From the NCBI RefSeq assembly GCF_019504385.1, contig NZ_CP080590.1, positions 1 to 64,000 of the forward strand: DNA of 64,000 nt, read 5' to 3'. Positions 54,408 to 62,672 of this stretch are shown here, one piece after another. Source of the DNA: Devosia salina. GTDB taxonomy: Bacteria; Pseudomonadota; Alphaproteobacteria; Rhizobiales; Devosiaceae. Each line of letters opens with the position of its first letter. Within the stretch, counting starts at the first letter, position 1. Made by a program: the position numbers and the translations under genes. The notes below the pieces were generated by a model. That model saw nothing but the letters and a program-made list of their open reading frames with translations, was not told the origin of the DNA and ran no database searches.

Positions 54408-55859
54408 ATGAGCAAAGTCATCAAGAACGGCACCATCGTCACCGCCGATCTCTCCTACCAAGCCGATGTGAAGATCGAGGGCGATACGATCGTCGAGATC
54501 GGCAGGAACCTCTCCGGCGATGAGAAACTGGATGCCACCGGCTGCCTCATCATGCCGGGCGGCATCGACCCGCATACCCATCTCGAAATGCCCTTCATGG
54601 GCACCTATTCGGCCGATGACTTTGAAAGCGGCACGCGGGCGGCACTGGCCGGCGGCACCACCATGGTGGTCGATTTCTGCCTGCCCAATCCCGACCAGAG
54701 CCTGCTCGAAGCCTTGCAGATGTGGGACAACAAGACCGGCAAGGCCTCGACCGACTATTCCTTCCACATGGCCATCACCTGGTGGGGCGAGCAAGTGTTC
54801 AACGAAATGGCCGAGGTGGTCGATCGCGGCATCACCTCGTTCAAGCACTTCATGGCCTATAAGGGCGCGCTGATGGTGAACGACGACGAGATGTTCGCCT
54901 CCTTCCAGCGTTGCGCCGCGCTCGGCGCCCTGCCGCTGGTCCATGCCGAAAATGGCGACGTGGTCGCGGCCATGACCGCAAAACTGCTCGCCGAAGGCAA
55001 TAACGGCCCCGAGGCCCACGCCTATTCCCGGCCCCCGGAAGTCGAGGGCGAAGCCACCAACCGCGCCATCATGCTGGCCGATATGGCCGGGGTGCCGCTT
55101 TATGTGGTGCACACCTCTTGCGAGCAGGCGCATGAAGCCATCCGCCGCGCCCGGCAGAAGGGCATGCGCGTCTATGGCGAGCCGCTGATCCAGCATCTGA
55201 CGCTCGACGAAAGCGAGTATTTCAACCCCGATTGGGACCATGCCGCCCGTCGCGTCATGTCGCCGCCCTTCCGCAACAAGCAGCACCAGGATTCGCTCTG
55301 GGCCGGGTTGCAGGCGGGCTCGCTCTCCTGCGTCGCCACCGATCATTGCGCCTTCACCACCGAGCAGAAGCGCTTCGGGGTTGGCAATTTCGCCAAGATC
55401 CCCAACGGCACCGGCGGCCTCGAAGACCGCATGCCCGTGCTCTGGACCGCCGGGGTCAATACCGGCCGCCTGACGCCCAACGAGTTCGTTGCCGTCACCT
55501 CGACCAATATCGCCAAGATCCTCAATATGTATCCCAAGAAGGGTGCAGTCATGGTCGGCGCCGACGCCGATCTCGTGGTCTGGGACCCCAAGCGGAAAAA
55601 GACCATTTCCGCCAAGAGCCAGCAATCGGTCATCGACTACAATGTCTTTGAAGGTTTCGAAGTCACCGGCCTGCCGCGCTTCGTTCTGAGCCGCGGCAAG
55701 GTCTCGATTGTCGAGGCGGAGGTGAAGGCCGAGCCGGGCCATGGCAAGTTCGTCGCCCGCGAAGCGAAAAACCCTGTGAACCGGGCCTTGAGCCAGTGGA
55801 AGGATATCGTCGCGCCGCGCAAGGTAGAACGCAGCGGTATTCCGGCGACGGGGGTTTGA
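54408..55859 (+). CDS. hydA: Dihydropyrimidinase / D-hydantoinase
   Basis: 483 aa cyclic amidohydrolase that opens dihydrouracil and dihydrothymine. The zinc-site motif is GIDPHTHLEMPFMG, the carboxylated Lys is in HFMAYKGALMVND (Lys152), later His ligands lie in PLVHAENGD and VVHTSCEQAHEAI, and the catalytic Asp is in CVATDHCAFTTEQK. Length and all motifs match the family. It feeds the Zn amidohydrolase encoded just upstream. No dihydropyrimidine dehydrogenase (PreA/PreT) gene is in the window. Confidence 0.95.
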   Translation: MSKVIKNGTIVTADLSYQADVKIEGDTIVEIGRNLSGDEKLDATGCLIMPGGIDPHTHLEMPFMGTYSADDFESGTRAALAGGTTMVVDFCLPNPDQSLLEALQMWDNKTGKASTDYSFHMAITWWGEQVFNEMAEVVDRGITSFKHFMAYKGALMVNDDEMFASFQRCAALGALPLVHAENGDVVAAMTAKLLAEGNNGPEAHAYSRPPEVEGEATNRAIMLADMAGVPLYVVHTSCEQAHEAIRRARQKGMRVYGEPLIQHLTLDESEYFNPDWDHAARRVMSPPFRNKQHQDSLWAGLQAGSLSCVATDHCAFTTEQKRFGVGNFAKIPNGTGGLEDRMPVLWTAGVNTGRLTPNEFVAVTSTNIAKILNMYPKKGAVMVGADADLVVWDPKRKKTISAKSQQSVIDYNVFEGFEVTGLPRFVLSRGKVSIVEAEVKAEPGHGKFVAREAKNPVNRALSQWKDIVAPRKVERSGIPATGV

Positions 55860-55938
55860 TGAGTTTGGTTCGACTAGTCTTCAAAGCCCCCGGATCGGGC
55901 AGAGGTCGCTATCAATTGGCGGGTGAGGGGGCTTTTCT

Positions 55939-56724
55939 ATGAGCGTCGTCTCCGCCACCAATCTCGGCCTCACCTTCCCCACCGGCGATGGTGACGTCGT
56001 CGCCCTTTCCGACGTGAATCTCACCATCGAGAAGGGCGATTTCGTCTCCTTCATCGGTCCTTCGGGCTGCGGCAAGACGACGTTCTTGAGGACCATCGCC
56101 GATCTCGAAAAGCCCACTTCGGGCACGCTCAGCGTCAATGGCATGAGCCCGGAACAGGCGCGCAAGGCGCGGGCCTATGGCTATGTCTTCCAGGCGGCCG
56201 CGCTCTATCCCTGGCGCACGATCGAGAAGAATATCGCCCTGCCGCTCGAAATCATGGGGCACTCTGCCGCAGAGCAGGCTGAGCGCATCCGGCGCACCAT
56301 GGAGCTGGTCAATCTCTCGGGCTTCGAAAAGAAATATCCCTGGCAGCTCTCGGGGGGCATGCAGCAGCGCGCCTCCATCGCCCGGGCCTTGAGTTTCGAC
56401 GCCGACCTCCTTCTGATGGACGAGCCCTTCGGCGCCCTCGATGAGATCGTCCGCGATCACCTCAATTCCGAGCTGCTGAAGCTCTGGGATCGCACGCAGA
56501 AGACCATCTGCTTCGTCACCCATTCCATTCCCGAGGCGGTCTATCTCTCCACCCGCATCGTGGTCATGTCGCCGCGACCCGGCCGGGTGACCGACATCAT
56601 CGAGAGCACATTGCCGCGCGAGCGCCCGCTCGATATCCGCGAGACGCCCGAATTCCTGGCCATCGCCGCCCGCGTCCGCGAGGGCCTCAGGGCCGGACAT
56701 TCCTATGACGAGGGGGCGGTGTGA
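55939..56724 (+). CDS. ABC importer ATPase (nitrate/taurine/pyrimidine type)
   Basis: 261 aa. Walker A is FIGPSGCGKTTFLRTIADLE, the Q-loop YVFQAAALYPWRTIEKN, the signature LSGGMQQRASIARAL and Walker B LLLMDEPFGALDEIVRD, with FVTHSIPEAVYLS. This is the SsuB/TauB/ThiZ branch that works with NMT1-like binding proteins. It lies 79 bp after hydA, so the transported compound is probably a pyrimidine or a breakdown intermediate. Confidence 0.92.
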   Translation: MSVVSATNLGLTFPTGDGDVVALSDVNLTIEKGDFVSFIGPSGCGKTTFLRTIADLEKPTSGTLSVNGMSPEQARKARAYGYVFQAAALYPWRTIEKNIALPLEIMGHSAAEQAERIRRTMELVNLSGFEKKYPWQLSGGMQQRASIARALSFDADLLLMDEPFGALDEIVRDHLNSELLKLWDRTQKTICFVTHSIPEAVYLSTRIVVMSPRPGRVTDIIESTLPRERPLDIRETPEFLAIAARVREGLRAGHSYDEGAV

Positions 56725-56744
56725 TGGGGGCGGGATCACTCTGT

Positions 56745-56897
56745 CCTCTCCCGTTTACGGGAGAGGGGGACCACGCGCAGCGTGGTGGAGAGGGGTGCCG
56801 CAAGCGCGGTAACGTCAGCGCGGCCGAGGGGATAGTGTTTGTCGCTCCCCCCTCCACCGCCCTTGGGGCGGTCCCCCTCCCCCGCAGGCGGGGGAGG
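56745..56897. repeat. GC-rich multi-hairpin mosaic inside the ABC operon
   Basis: The 200-bp gap between ATPase and permease genes holds four stems: CCTCTCCCGT-tt-ACGGGAGAGG (56745-56766), CCACGC-gca-GCGTGG (56771-56785), an ACCGCCC/GGGCGGT stem near 56857, and CCTCCCCCGC-ag-GCGGGGGAGG (56876-56897). No gene is seen. The CCTCCC/GGGAGG units recur elsewhere in the window. Confidence 0.7.
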
Positions 56898-56926
56898 ATG
56901 GTCAGCCGCTATTTTGGTGGCCGCCC

Positions 56927-57793
56927 ATGACCCGCGTCCTTCCCGTCCTCACCATCCTCCTTGCCATCCTCGCGCTCTGGTATGCCGCCGCAGTCTGGAT
57001 GAATGCCCCCTGGCAGAACCAGCTCAACACCCGCGCCAAGCTGGAGAACGTGCCCTTTACCGAGTTCGTCGGCCAGACCTGGGGCCAGGACAAGCCGGTG
57101 CTCCCCGCGCCCCATCAGGTCTTGGGCGAAATCTGGAACGCCACGGTCGCGATTGACATCAACTCCAAGCGCTCGCTCGCCTATCACGGCTGGATCACCC
57201 TGTCGGCCACGCTGCTCGGCTTCGCCTTTGGCACTGTCCTCGGTGTGGGGCTGGCAGTGGCCATCATCCACAATGACGCCTCCGACCGCTCGCTGATGCC
57301 CTGGATCATTGCCAGCCAGACTATCCCCATTCTGGCCGTGGCACCCATGGTGGTGGTCGGCCTTGGCGCGGTGGGGCTGACGGGGCTCGTGCCCAAGGCG
57401 CTGATTTCGATGTATCTCTCGTTCTTCCCGGTGGTCGTGGGCATGGTCAAGGGCCTGCGCTCGCCCGAGGCCATCCAGCTCGATCTGATGCGCACCTATG
57501 ACGCCAGTTCCTGGCAGGTCTTCTGGAAATTGCGCTGGCCGGCTGCCATGCCCTTCCTTTTCGCCTCGATGAAGGTGGGCATTGCCATTTCGCTGATCGG
57601 CGCCGTGGTGGCTGAGCTTTCCAATGCCTCGGGCGGAGGCTTGGGCGTGCGCCTGCTCACCGGCTCCTATAATGGCCAGACCGTGCAGATCTGGGCCGCC
57701 CTGTTCATCGCCGCTGGCTTCGCCGCCATCCTGGTGGCGCTCGTCGGCAGTGCCGAGCGCTTCGTCAATGCGCGGATGGGGGCACGGGCATGA
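56927..57793 (+). CDS. ABC transporter permease 1 of the pyrimidine-locus importer
   Basis: 288 aa. After one N-terminal membrane segment (VLTILLAILALWYAAAVW) comes a long outside loop and five more segments. The EAA loop is IQLDLMRTYDASSWQVFWKL. It belongs to the SsuC/TauC-type permease family. Its last 4 nt overlap the next permease gene (ATGA). Having two different permeases rather than one is notable for this transporter class, which often uses a homodimer. Confidence 0.9.
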   Translation: MTRVLPVLTILLAILALWYAAAVWMNAPWQNQLNTRAKLENVPFTEFVGQTWGQDKPVLPAPHQVLGEIWNATVAIDINSKRSLAYHGWITLSATLLGFAFGTVLGVGLAVAIIHNDASDRSLMPWIIASQTIPILAVAPMVVVGLGAVGLTGLVPKALISMYLSFFPVVVGMVKGLRSPEAIQLDLMRTYDASSWQVFWKLRWPAAMPFLFASMKVGIAISLIGAVVAELSNASGGGLGVRLLTGSYNGQTVQIWAALFIAAGFAAILVALVGSAERFVNARMGARA

Positions 57794-58899
57794 GACGCGA
57801 CCTCACGAGCCTGCAGCTCTATCTCGCCCTCGTCGCAGCCGGCACCGGTCTCTTTGGTCTGATGTTCAGCATTCCCACGCTCGGCGCCGCGCCGATGCTG
57901 TCATGGTTCTTTGGCCTGGCGGCGCTGTCGCTGTTCCGCCTCGCCATGCCGTTCAGCCTCTGGCTCGACGGCCTATTGGCAGCTTTTGGCGCGCTGGCGC
58001 TGATTCAGTCGCTGGGCCCGGGCGTGGCCATGCCGCTGCACCACTGGCTGGCACTGTTTTCGGGCTGGGCCTTTGCATGGCTCTTTGTCGAACGGCTTTC
58101 GGCCGCCATTCGCAGCGGCCGGCTGCCCGAAACCGGCACCGGCCTCGTCATTCCCGTGGTCTTCGGCCTGGCCCTGCTGGTGGTCTGGGAAGTGGTGACG
58201 CGCGGCGCCAATGTGCCGCCCGTGCTGCTACCCCCGCCTTCGGCCATCTGGGCGCGGCTGACCGCCGAAGTGCCCACGCTCTGGGCCGATTTCGTCCAGA
58301 CCTTCATCAAGTCCGTGCTGCCCGGCTACGCCATTGGCTGCCTCGCCGGATTGCTGGTCGCCATCGCTGTCGATCGCTCGCCTTTCCTCAAGGCCGGGGT
58401 CATGCCCATCGGCAATTTCATGTCGGCGCTGCCCATCATTGGCATCGCCCCGATCATGGTCATGTGGTTCGGTTTCGACTGGCAATCCAAGGCCGCGGTC
58501 GTTGTCGCCATGACCTTCTTTCCCATGCTGGTCAACACGGTCGCCGGGCTCAATGCCGCCTCGGCCATCGAGCGCGACCTCATGCACACCTATGCTGCCT
58601 CCTACTGGCAAACCCTTATGAAGCTCAGGCTTCCCGCTGCGGGCCCCTTCATATTCAACGCCCTCAAGATCAACTCGACTCTGGCCTTGATCGGCGCAAT
58701 CGTAGCGGAATTCTTCGGGACGCCCATTGTGGGAATGGGCTTCCGGATTTCGACCGGGGTGGGGCGTCTCGCCATCGACCTGGTCTGGGCGGAGATCGCT
58801 GTTGCGGCGGTCGCGGGGTCCGCCTTCTACGGGGTGATCGCCCTCATCGAGAGGGGCGTCACCTTCTGGCATCCGTCCGTCCGCGGTGGACGGTCGTAA
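57790..58899 (+). CDS. ABC transporter permease 2 of the pyrimidine-locus importer
   Basis: 369 aa, longer than permease 1 because of three or four extra N-terminal membrane segments (residues 10-110). The core permease domain starts near GTGLVIPVVFGLALLVVWEV and has the EAA loop IERDLMHTYAASYWQTLMKL. The second half (GFRISTGVGRLAIDLVWAEI) is typical of SsuC-like proteins. It lies directly before the binding-protein gene. The two permeases probably form a heterodimer. Confidence 0.9.
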   Translation: MRRDLTSLQLYLALVAAGTGLFGLMFSIPTLGAAPMLSWFFGLAALSLFRLAMPFSLWLDGLLAAFGALALIQSLGPGVAMPLHHWLALFSGWAFAWLFVERLSAAIRSGRLPETGTGLVIPVVFGLALLVVWEVVTRGANVPPVLLPPPSAIWARLTAEVPTLWADFVQTFIKSVLPGYAIGCLAGLLVAIAVDRSPFLKAGVMPIGNFMSALPIIGIAPIMVMWFGFDWQSKAAVVVAMTFFPMLVNTVAGLNAASAIERDLMHTYAASYWQTLMKLRLPAAGPFIFNALKINSTLALIGAIVAEFFGTPIVGMGFRISTGVGRLAIDLVWAEIAVAAVAGSAFYGVIALIERGVTFWHPSVRGGRS

Positions 58900-58919
58900 C
58901 AGGGAACAAGGGAACGAAC

Positions 58920-59900
58920 ATGAACAAGCTTATCACCGGTATGCTGGCTGGCGCGCTGGCGCTTTCCGCTGCCCCCGCCGCTTTGGCGGCCGATGCGCTG
59001 ACGCTGCAACTGAAATGGGTCACCCAGGCGCAGTTCGCCGGCTATCTCGTCGCCGAATCCAAGGGCTTTTATGACGAGGAAGACCTGGACGTCACCATTC
59101 TGCCCGGCGGCCCCAACATCGCCCCCGAACAGGTCATTGCCGGCGGCGGCGCCGACATCATCGTCACCTGGATGGCGGCGGGCATGGCGGCCCGCGAAAG
59201 CGGCGTGCCATTGGTCAACATCGCCCAGCCCTTCAAGCGCTCGGGCCTGATGATGATCTGCCCCACCGAAACCGGCATTACCTCTCCGGCCGATTTCCCC
59301 GGCCATACGCTGGGCGTTTGGTTCTTCGGCAATGAATACCCCTTCTTTGCCTGGATGAACAAGGAAGGCATCCCCACCGATGGCTCGGCAGGCGGCGTCA
59401 CGGTCCTCCAGCAGAGCTTTGATATCCAGCCCATGATCCAGGGCCAGGCCGACTGCATCTCGGTCATGACCTATAACGAATATGGCCAGGCGCTCGATGC
59501 CGGCTACGGCCCGGATAACCTCACCATCTTCAACTATACCGACATGGGCAACGACCTCCTGGAGGACGGCCTCTATGTCATGGAAGACAGCCTCGACGAT
59601 CCTGCCAAGGTCGACGCCTATACCCGCTTCGTGAAGGCCTCGATGAAGGGCTGGCAATATGCTCTCGAGAACCCCGAGGAAGCCGCCCAGATCGTCGTCG
59701 ACATGGATGATACCGGCGCCGCCGAATATGACCACCAGCTCTATATGGTGGGCGAGGTCTCCAAGCTGGTCGATGCCGCCGATCCGGCGCTGAACATGGA
59801 AACCTATGACCGCACCGTGAAGGCCCTGCTCGACCAGTCGATCATCAAGGCCACCCCGGAAGGCGCCTACACCACCGTCGTTACCGACGCGCTGAAGTAA
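58920..59900 (+). CDS. NMT1/THI5-like substrate-binding protein
   Basis: 326 aa. Signal peptide LITGMLAGALALSAAPAALA-AD, then the NMT1 domain: TLQLKWVTQAQFAGYLVAES, GFYDEEDLDVTILPGGPNI, PEQVIAGGGADIIVTWM. The family binds thiamine precursors (HMP), pyrimidines, taurine and related planar or small compounds. Location beside hydA and the amidohydrolase argues for uracil, thymine or dihydropyrimidine. ATG 58920 follows AGGGAACAAGGGA. A longer upstream open frame is ignored because it runs antiparallel in sense to the permease codons. Confidence 0.92.
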   Translation: MNKLITGMLAGALALSAAPAALAADALTLQLKWVTQAQFAGYLVAESKGFYDEEDLDVTILPGGPNIAPEQVIAGGGADIIVTWMAAGMAARESGVPLVNIAQPFKRSGLMMICPTETGITSPADFPGHTLGVWFFGNEYPFFAWMNKEGIPTDGSAGGVTVLQQSFDIQPMIQGQADCISVMTYNEYGQALDAGYGPDNLTIFNYTDMGNDLLEDGLYVMEDSLDDPAKVDAYTRFVKASMKGWQYALENPEEAAQIVVDMDDTGAAEYDHQLYMVGEVSKLVDAADPALNMETYDRTVKALLDQSIIKATPEGAYTTVVTDALK

Positions 59901-59927
59901 GCGCCGTTCACTGACCGAATTGGAGCG

Positions 59928-59953
59928 GGCGGGGAGCGATCCCCGCCTGTTTC
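59928..59953 (+). terminator. Hairpin terminator after the importer operon
   Basis: GGCGGGG-agcgat-CCCCGCC stem followed by TGTTTCGTTC, 27 bp after the binding-protein stop. The same stem and loop recur at 61162-61190. Confidence 0.7.
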
Positions 59954-59989
59954 GTTCTCGGAGCACTTGCGCGGTCTCGCAGCGCCTAC

Positions 59990-60015
59990 GGAACAAAATC
60001 CCCGCCCTCACAGTT
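59990..60015 (+). promoter_or_regulatory. EcfG-like promoter before the microprotein cluster
   Basis: GGAAC - 17 bp - AGTT, one base off the alphaproteobacterial EcfG consensus GGAAC-N16/17-CGTT, 38 bp before the first start codon. It suggests general-stress control of the following three genes. Confidence 0.55.
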
Positions 60016-60053
60016 GATTGACCACTCGCGTCAACCAACAAGAGGGTCACCCC

Positions 60054-60128
60054 ATGAACTCCATCATCTACCTTGTCGGCCTCGTGGTCATCGTCATGGC
60101 CATTCTTTCCTTCATCGGCCTCGCTTGA
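60054..60128 (+). CDS. 24-residue membrane microprotein A
   Basis: 24 aa, a single hydrophobic helix (IIYLVGLVVIVMAILSFIGL) with almost no soluble part. ATG 60054 follows AGAGGGTCAC. Its reality is supported by the ribosome site, by an EcfG-like promoter just upstream and by a 23-bp gap to the next gene. Short single-helix proteins of this form occur in other Hyphomicrobiales. It may associate with the membrane protein encoded next. No function is known. Confidence 0.68.
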   Translation: MNSIIYLVGLVVIVMAILSFIGLA

Positions 60129-60151
60129 GCCGCCAAGGGAGGAAGAACCCC

Positions 60152-61051
60152 ATGAGCATGGACACCCCGGCGGGCATCGCCGTCGTCGAAACCACCACCA
60201 GCGCCTCTGCCGTTGAGGCCAGCTATGTCGATTGGCCGGCCATCTTCGCCGGCATTGTCTTCGCCTCGGCCATTTCCCTTGTGCTGATCAGCTTCGGCTC
60301 GGCCATTGGCCTCAACTTTGTCGATTTCAACGCCCGCGAGGGCGCCCCGGCCATCCTGATCGGCATCGGCGCCGCCAGCTGGTTTCTCTGGGTACAGATT
60401 TCGAGCTTCATGGCCGGCGGCTATCTTACCGGCCGGTTGCGTCGCCGCAATTTCGACGCCACCGAGGATGAGAGCGATATGCGCGACGGCGCCCACGGTC
60501 TTCTGGTCTGGGGCGGCGCCATGATCGTCGGAGCCGTTCTGGCGCTGAGCGGCATTGGTGCAGCGGCCAACATGGCCGGCAATGCGGCGGCCACCGCGAC
60601 CGTGGCTGCGTCCAATGTGGCCGAAGGCGAGGCGGACCTTGCCGACCCCAACGCCTATTTCGTCGATACCCTGTTCCGCAGCCAGACCCCGGCCGCCGAT
60701 ACCGGCATTGCCCGCGATGAAGCCAGCCGCATCTTTGCCCAGGCGGCGTTGGGTGACGGCACCGTGCCCGACGCCGACCGCACCTATCTCGCCAGCCTCG
60801 TCTCCGCCAATACGGGCCTGCCGCCCGAAGAGGCCCAGGCCCGTGTGGACCAGGTGATCGCCAATGTCGAAACGGCCCGTCAGCAGGCAGTCGAGGCGGC
60901 CCGCATCGCCCGCAACACGGCCATCATTGCGGCCTTCCTGCTCGCGGCTTCCTCGCTGGTCTCGGCCATCGGCGCCTATTGGGCGGCCCAGAAGGGCGGC
61001 AATCACCGCGACAACAACACCGTCTTTGCCGACGTCTTCCGTCGGTTCTAG
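60152..61051 (+). CDS. Conserved membrane protein of unknown function
   Basis: 299 aa. Two N-terminal membrane segments (IFAGIVFASAISLVLISFGS, ILIGIGAASWFLWVQISSF) hold a Gly/Ser-rich pattern and MAGGYLTGRLRRRN. A third follows at LLVWGGAMIVGAVLALSGIG, then a soluble Ala-rich region of about 120 residues, and a last segment (AAFLLAASSLVSAIGAYW) ends with a basic tail. The layout resembles TIGR04086-like membrane proteins of alphaproteobacteria. ATG 60152 has AGGGAGG upstream. It is flanked by two 24-residue membrane proteins. Confidence 0.82.
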   Translation: MSMDTPAGIAVVETTTSASAVEASYVDWPAIFAGIVFASAISLVLISFGSAIGLNFVDFNAREGAPAILIGIGAASWFLWVQISSFMAGGYLTGRLRRRNFDATEDESDMRDGAHGLLVWGGAMIVGAVLALSGIGAAANMAGNAAATATVAASNVAEGEADLADPNAYFVDTLFRSQTPAADTGIARDEASRIFAQAALGDGTVPDADRTYLASLVSANTGLPPEEAQARVDQVIANVETARQQAVEAARIARNTAIIAAFLLAASSLVSAIGAYWAAQKGGNHRDNNTVFADVFRRF

Positions 61052-61075
61052 TCGAGCAGAAGAAGGAGAAAAGCG

Positions 61076-61150
61076 ATGTTCAAAGGACTAGCACTTTGGC
61101 TGCTCGGCGTGCCGATCTGGCTGATCATCATCATCTTTCTGGTCACCTGA
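61076..61150 (+). CDS. 24-residue membrane microprotein B
   Basis: 24 aa, one hydrophobic helix rich in Leu and Ile (LALWLLGVPIWLIIIIFLV) after a MFKG start. ATG 61076 follows AGAAGGAG, an excellent ribosome site, 24 bp after the preceding stop. A terminator begins 12 bp after its stop, so it ends the unit. Equal length of microproteins A and B on both sides of one membrane gene is unusual. Function unknown; partner role in the membrane is inferred. Confidence 0.72.
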   Translation: MFKGLALWLLGVPIWLIIIIFLVT

Positions 61151-61161
61151 CCGGATGCAGA

Positions 61162-61190
61162 AAGGCGGGGAGCGATCCCCGCCTTTTTTC
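61162..61190 (+). terminator. Rho-independent terminator after microprotein B
   Basis: AAGGCGGGG-agcgat-CCCCGCCTT stem followed by TTTTTC. Stem and loop are the same as those of the hairpin at 59928-59953. Confidence 0.92.
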
Positions 61191-61288
61191 TTGATGCCGC
61201 CCCAGCCGGACCGATTGCGCCCCGCCCGGGCTTGCCCGGAGGCCGGGATCGCCCTAGCTCTGGGATGATTGCCACCCAGAGCCACGAC

Positions 61289-61771
61289 ATGTCCCACACC
61301 CTTGCCGATTTTGCCGCCAACCGCCTCGATGGCACACCGCAGGCCCTGTCCGACTATGCCGGCAAGGTCGTGCTCATCGTCAATGTCGCCAGCCAATGTG
61401 GCTCCACGCCGCAATATGAGGGGCTCGAGGCGCTCTACCGGCAATTCCGGGACCAGGGTCTGGTCGTTCTCGGCTTCCCCTGCAACCAGTTCGGTGAGCA
61501 GGAGCCAGGCAGTTCGGAGGAGATTGCCCGCTTCTGCGCGGTCAATTTCGGCGTCAGCTTCCCCCTGTTCGAGCGGATCGAGGTCAATGGCGAGGGCACC
61601 CATCCGCTCTATGCCTGGCTCAAAGCCTCTGCGCCCGGCCTGTTGGGTAGCGAGGCCATCAAGTGGAACTTCACCAAGTTCCTGCTCGACCGCAATGGGC
61701 GCGTGGTCGAGCGCTTCGCCTCCACCACCGAACCGGCCGAGATCGCCCCAGCCATCGCAAGGCTGTTGTAG
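61289..61771 (+). CDS. Glutathione peroxidase family protein
   Basis: 160 aa thioredoxin-fold peroxidase. Motifs: VVLIVNVASQCGSTPQYEGL with the peroxidatic Cys (Gln in place of the usual Lys before it), LGFPCNQFGEQEPGS with the conserved Gln, and IKWNFTKFLLDRNG with the Trp-Asn pair. The family reduces hydrogen peroxide or lipid peroxides, bacterial Cys forms mostly using thioredoxin. The start may instead be ATG 61265, eight residues upstream; neither has a strong ribosome site. It is cytoplasmic. Confidence 0.92.
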   Translation: MSHTLADFAANRLDGTPQALSDYAGKVVLIVNVASQCGSTPQYEGLEALYRQFRDQGLVVLGFPCNQFGEQEPGSSEEIARFCAVNFGVSFPLFERIEVNGEGTHPLYAWLKASAPGLLGSEAIKWNFTKFLLDRNGRVVERFASTTEPAEIAPAIARLL

Positions 61772-61810
61772 CAATCCGGACACAGCTCCCAATCACATTC
61801 CTTCCGGCCC

Positions 61811-61835
61811 GGAACGCTTTGCCAATCCGCCCGTT
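61811..61835 (+). promoter_or_regulatory. EcfG-type stress promoter
   Basis: GGAAC - 16 bp - CGTT, an exact match to the consensus of the general-stress sigma factor EcfG in alphaproteobacteria. It lies 97 bp upstream of the DUF1236 gene; a hairpin GGCGGCC-ttct-GGCCGC sits between. Confidence 0.75.
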
Positions 61836-61931
61836 CGTTGGGCAAGGGGCGGAACAAGAGATCGCCGGCCCCGGCGAATCTCCCCTTGCACGAGGCGGCC
61901 TTCTGGCCGCAGCACGAAAGGAATGACAAAA

Positions 61932-62564
61932 ATGAAGAAGACCCTTCTGGCCTCCGTGGCCCTGATTTCGCTTGGCCTGAGCGTCCCGGCATTTGCCCAG
62001 GACGCCGGTGTCGTCAACTCTGAAGCTGGCGCCACCATCGGCGCAACCGGTGGTGCCGCGGGCGGCGCAACGCTTGGCTTCCTCGCCGGCGGTCCCATTG
62101 GCGCCGTCATTGGTGGCTTTGCCGGTGCCGTGATCGGCGCCGAAGCCGGCATCGAGACCTCCACCATCGAATATGCCGGCAATCACCCGGTCGAGCCGAT
62201 CATGATCGAGGGCTCGCTTGATGTCGGTGCTGCGGTCCCGAGCGGCGTCACCATCTACCCGGTCGAGAACGATCCCGCCCATGGCTATTTCTACGCCAAT
62301 GGCCGCGTCTGGATCGTGGACCTGTCCAACAACACTCTGGTCTATTCGCCCGGCTATGTGGTGAGCCAGTCGGCCGCCGACTTTGCCGTGGCCAACCCGG
62401 TTGACCCGATCAATGCCGAAGGTGACGTTGTGGTCGGCTATGTGCTGCCGCAGGATGTCACCGTCCATGAGATCCCGGACAGCACCACCTACGGCTATGT
62501 CTATGTCGATGGCCGCCCGGCACTGGTGGAAAGCTCCTCCCGCACGGTCATCTGGGTCAAGTAA
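61932..62564 (+). CDS. DUF1236 exported protein with glycine zipper
   Basis: 210 aa. Signal peptide KKTLLASVALISLGLSVPAFA-QD, then a glycine-zipper stretch (GATGGAAGGATLGFLAGGPI and on), which in such proteins packs helices in the outer membrane. Two DUF1236-type repeats follow (residues about 90-145: LDVGAAVPSGVTIYPV..GYFYANGRVWIVD; about 150-205: VVVGYVLPQDVTVHEI..YVYVDGRPALVE). ATG 61932 has AAAGGA 8 nt upstream; ATG 61923 is too close. An exact EcfG promoter upstream implies stress induction. Confidence 0.85.
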   Translation: MKKTLLASVALISLGLSVPAFAQDAGVVNSEAGATIGATGGAAGGATLGFLAGGPIGAVIGGFAGAVIGAEAGIETSTIEYAGNHPVEPIMIEGSLDVGAAVPSGVTIYPVENDPAHGYFYANGRVWIVDLSNNTLVYSPGYVVSQSAADFAVANPVDPINAEGDVVVGYVLPQDVTVHEIPDSTTYGYVYVDGRPALVESSSRTVIWVK

Positions 62565-62585
62565 TCCCTCGATCCGTTATGGCAG

Positions 62586-62620
62586 GCCGCCCGGACCCCG
62601 CGTCCGGGCGGCTTTGCTTT
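62586..62620 (+). terminator. Rho-independent terminator after the DUF1236 gene
   Basis: Perfect 11-bp stem GCCGCCCGGAC-cccgc-GTCCGGGCGGC followed by TTTGCTTT. Confidence 0.88.
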
Positions 62621-62672
62621 GCGCGGACAATGCTTTAGATTTCGCGCCACAAGCTGGTGGAGGCGGGGGGCA

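Noticed and set aside
57624..58919. Upstream in-frame extension of the NMT1-like binding protein
   Set aside because: It overlaps both permease genes in another frame, and the real start has a signal peptide and ribosome site at 58920.
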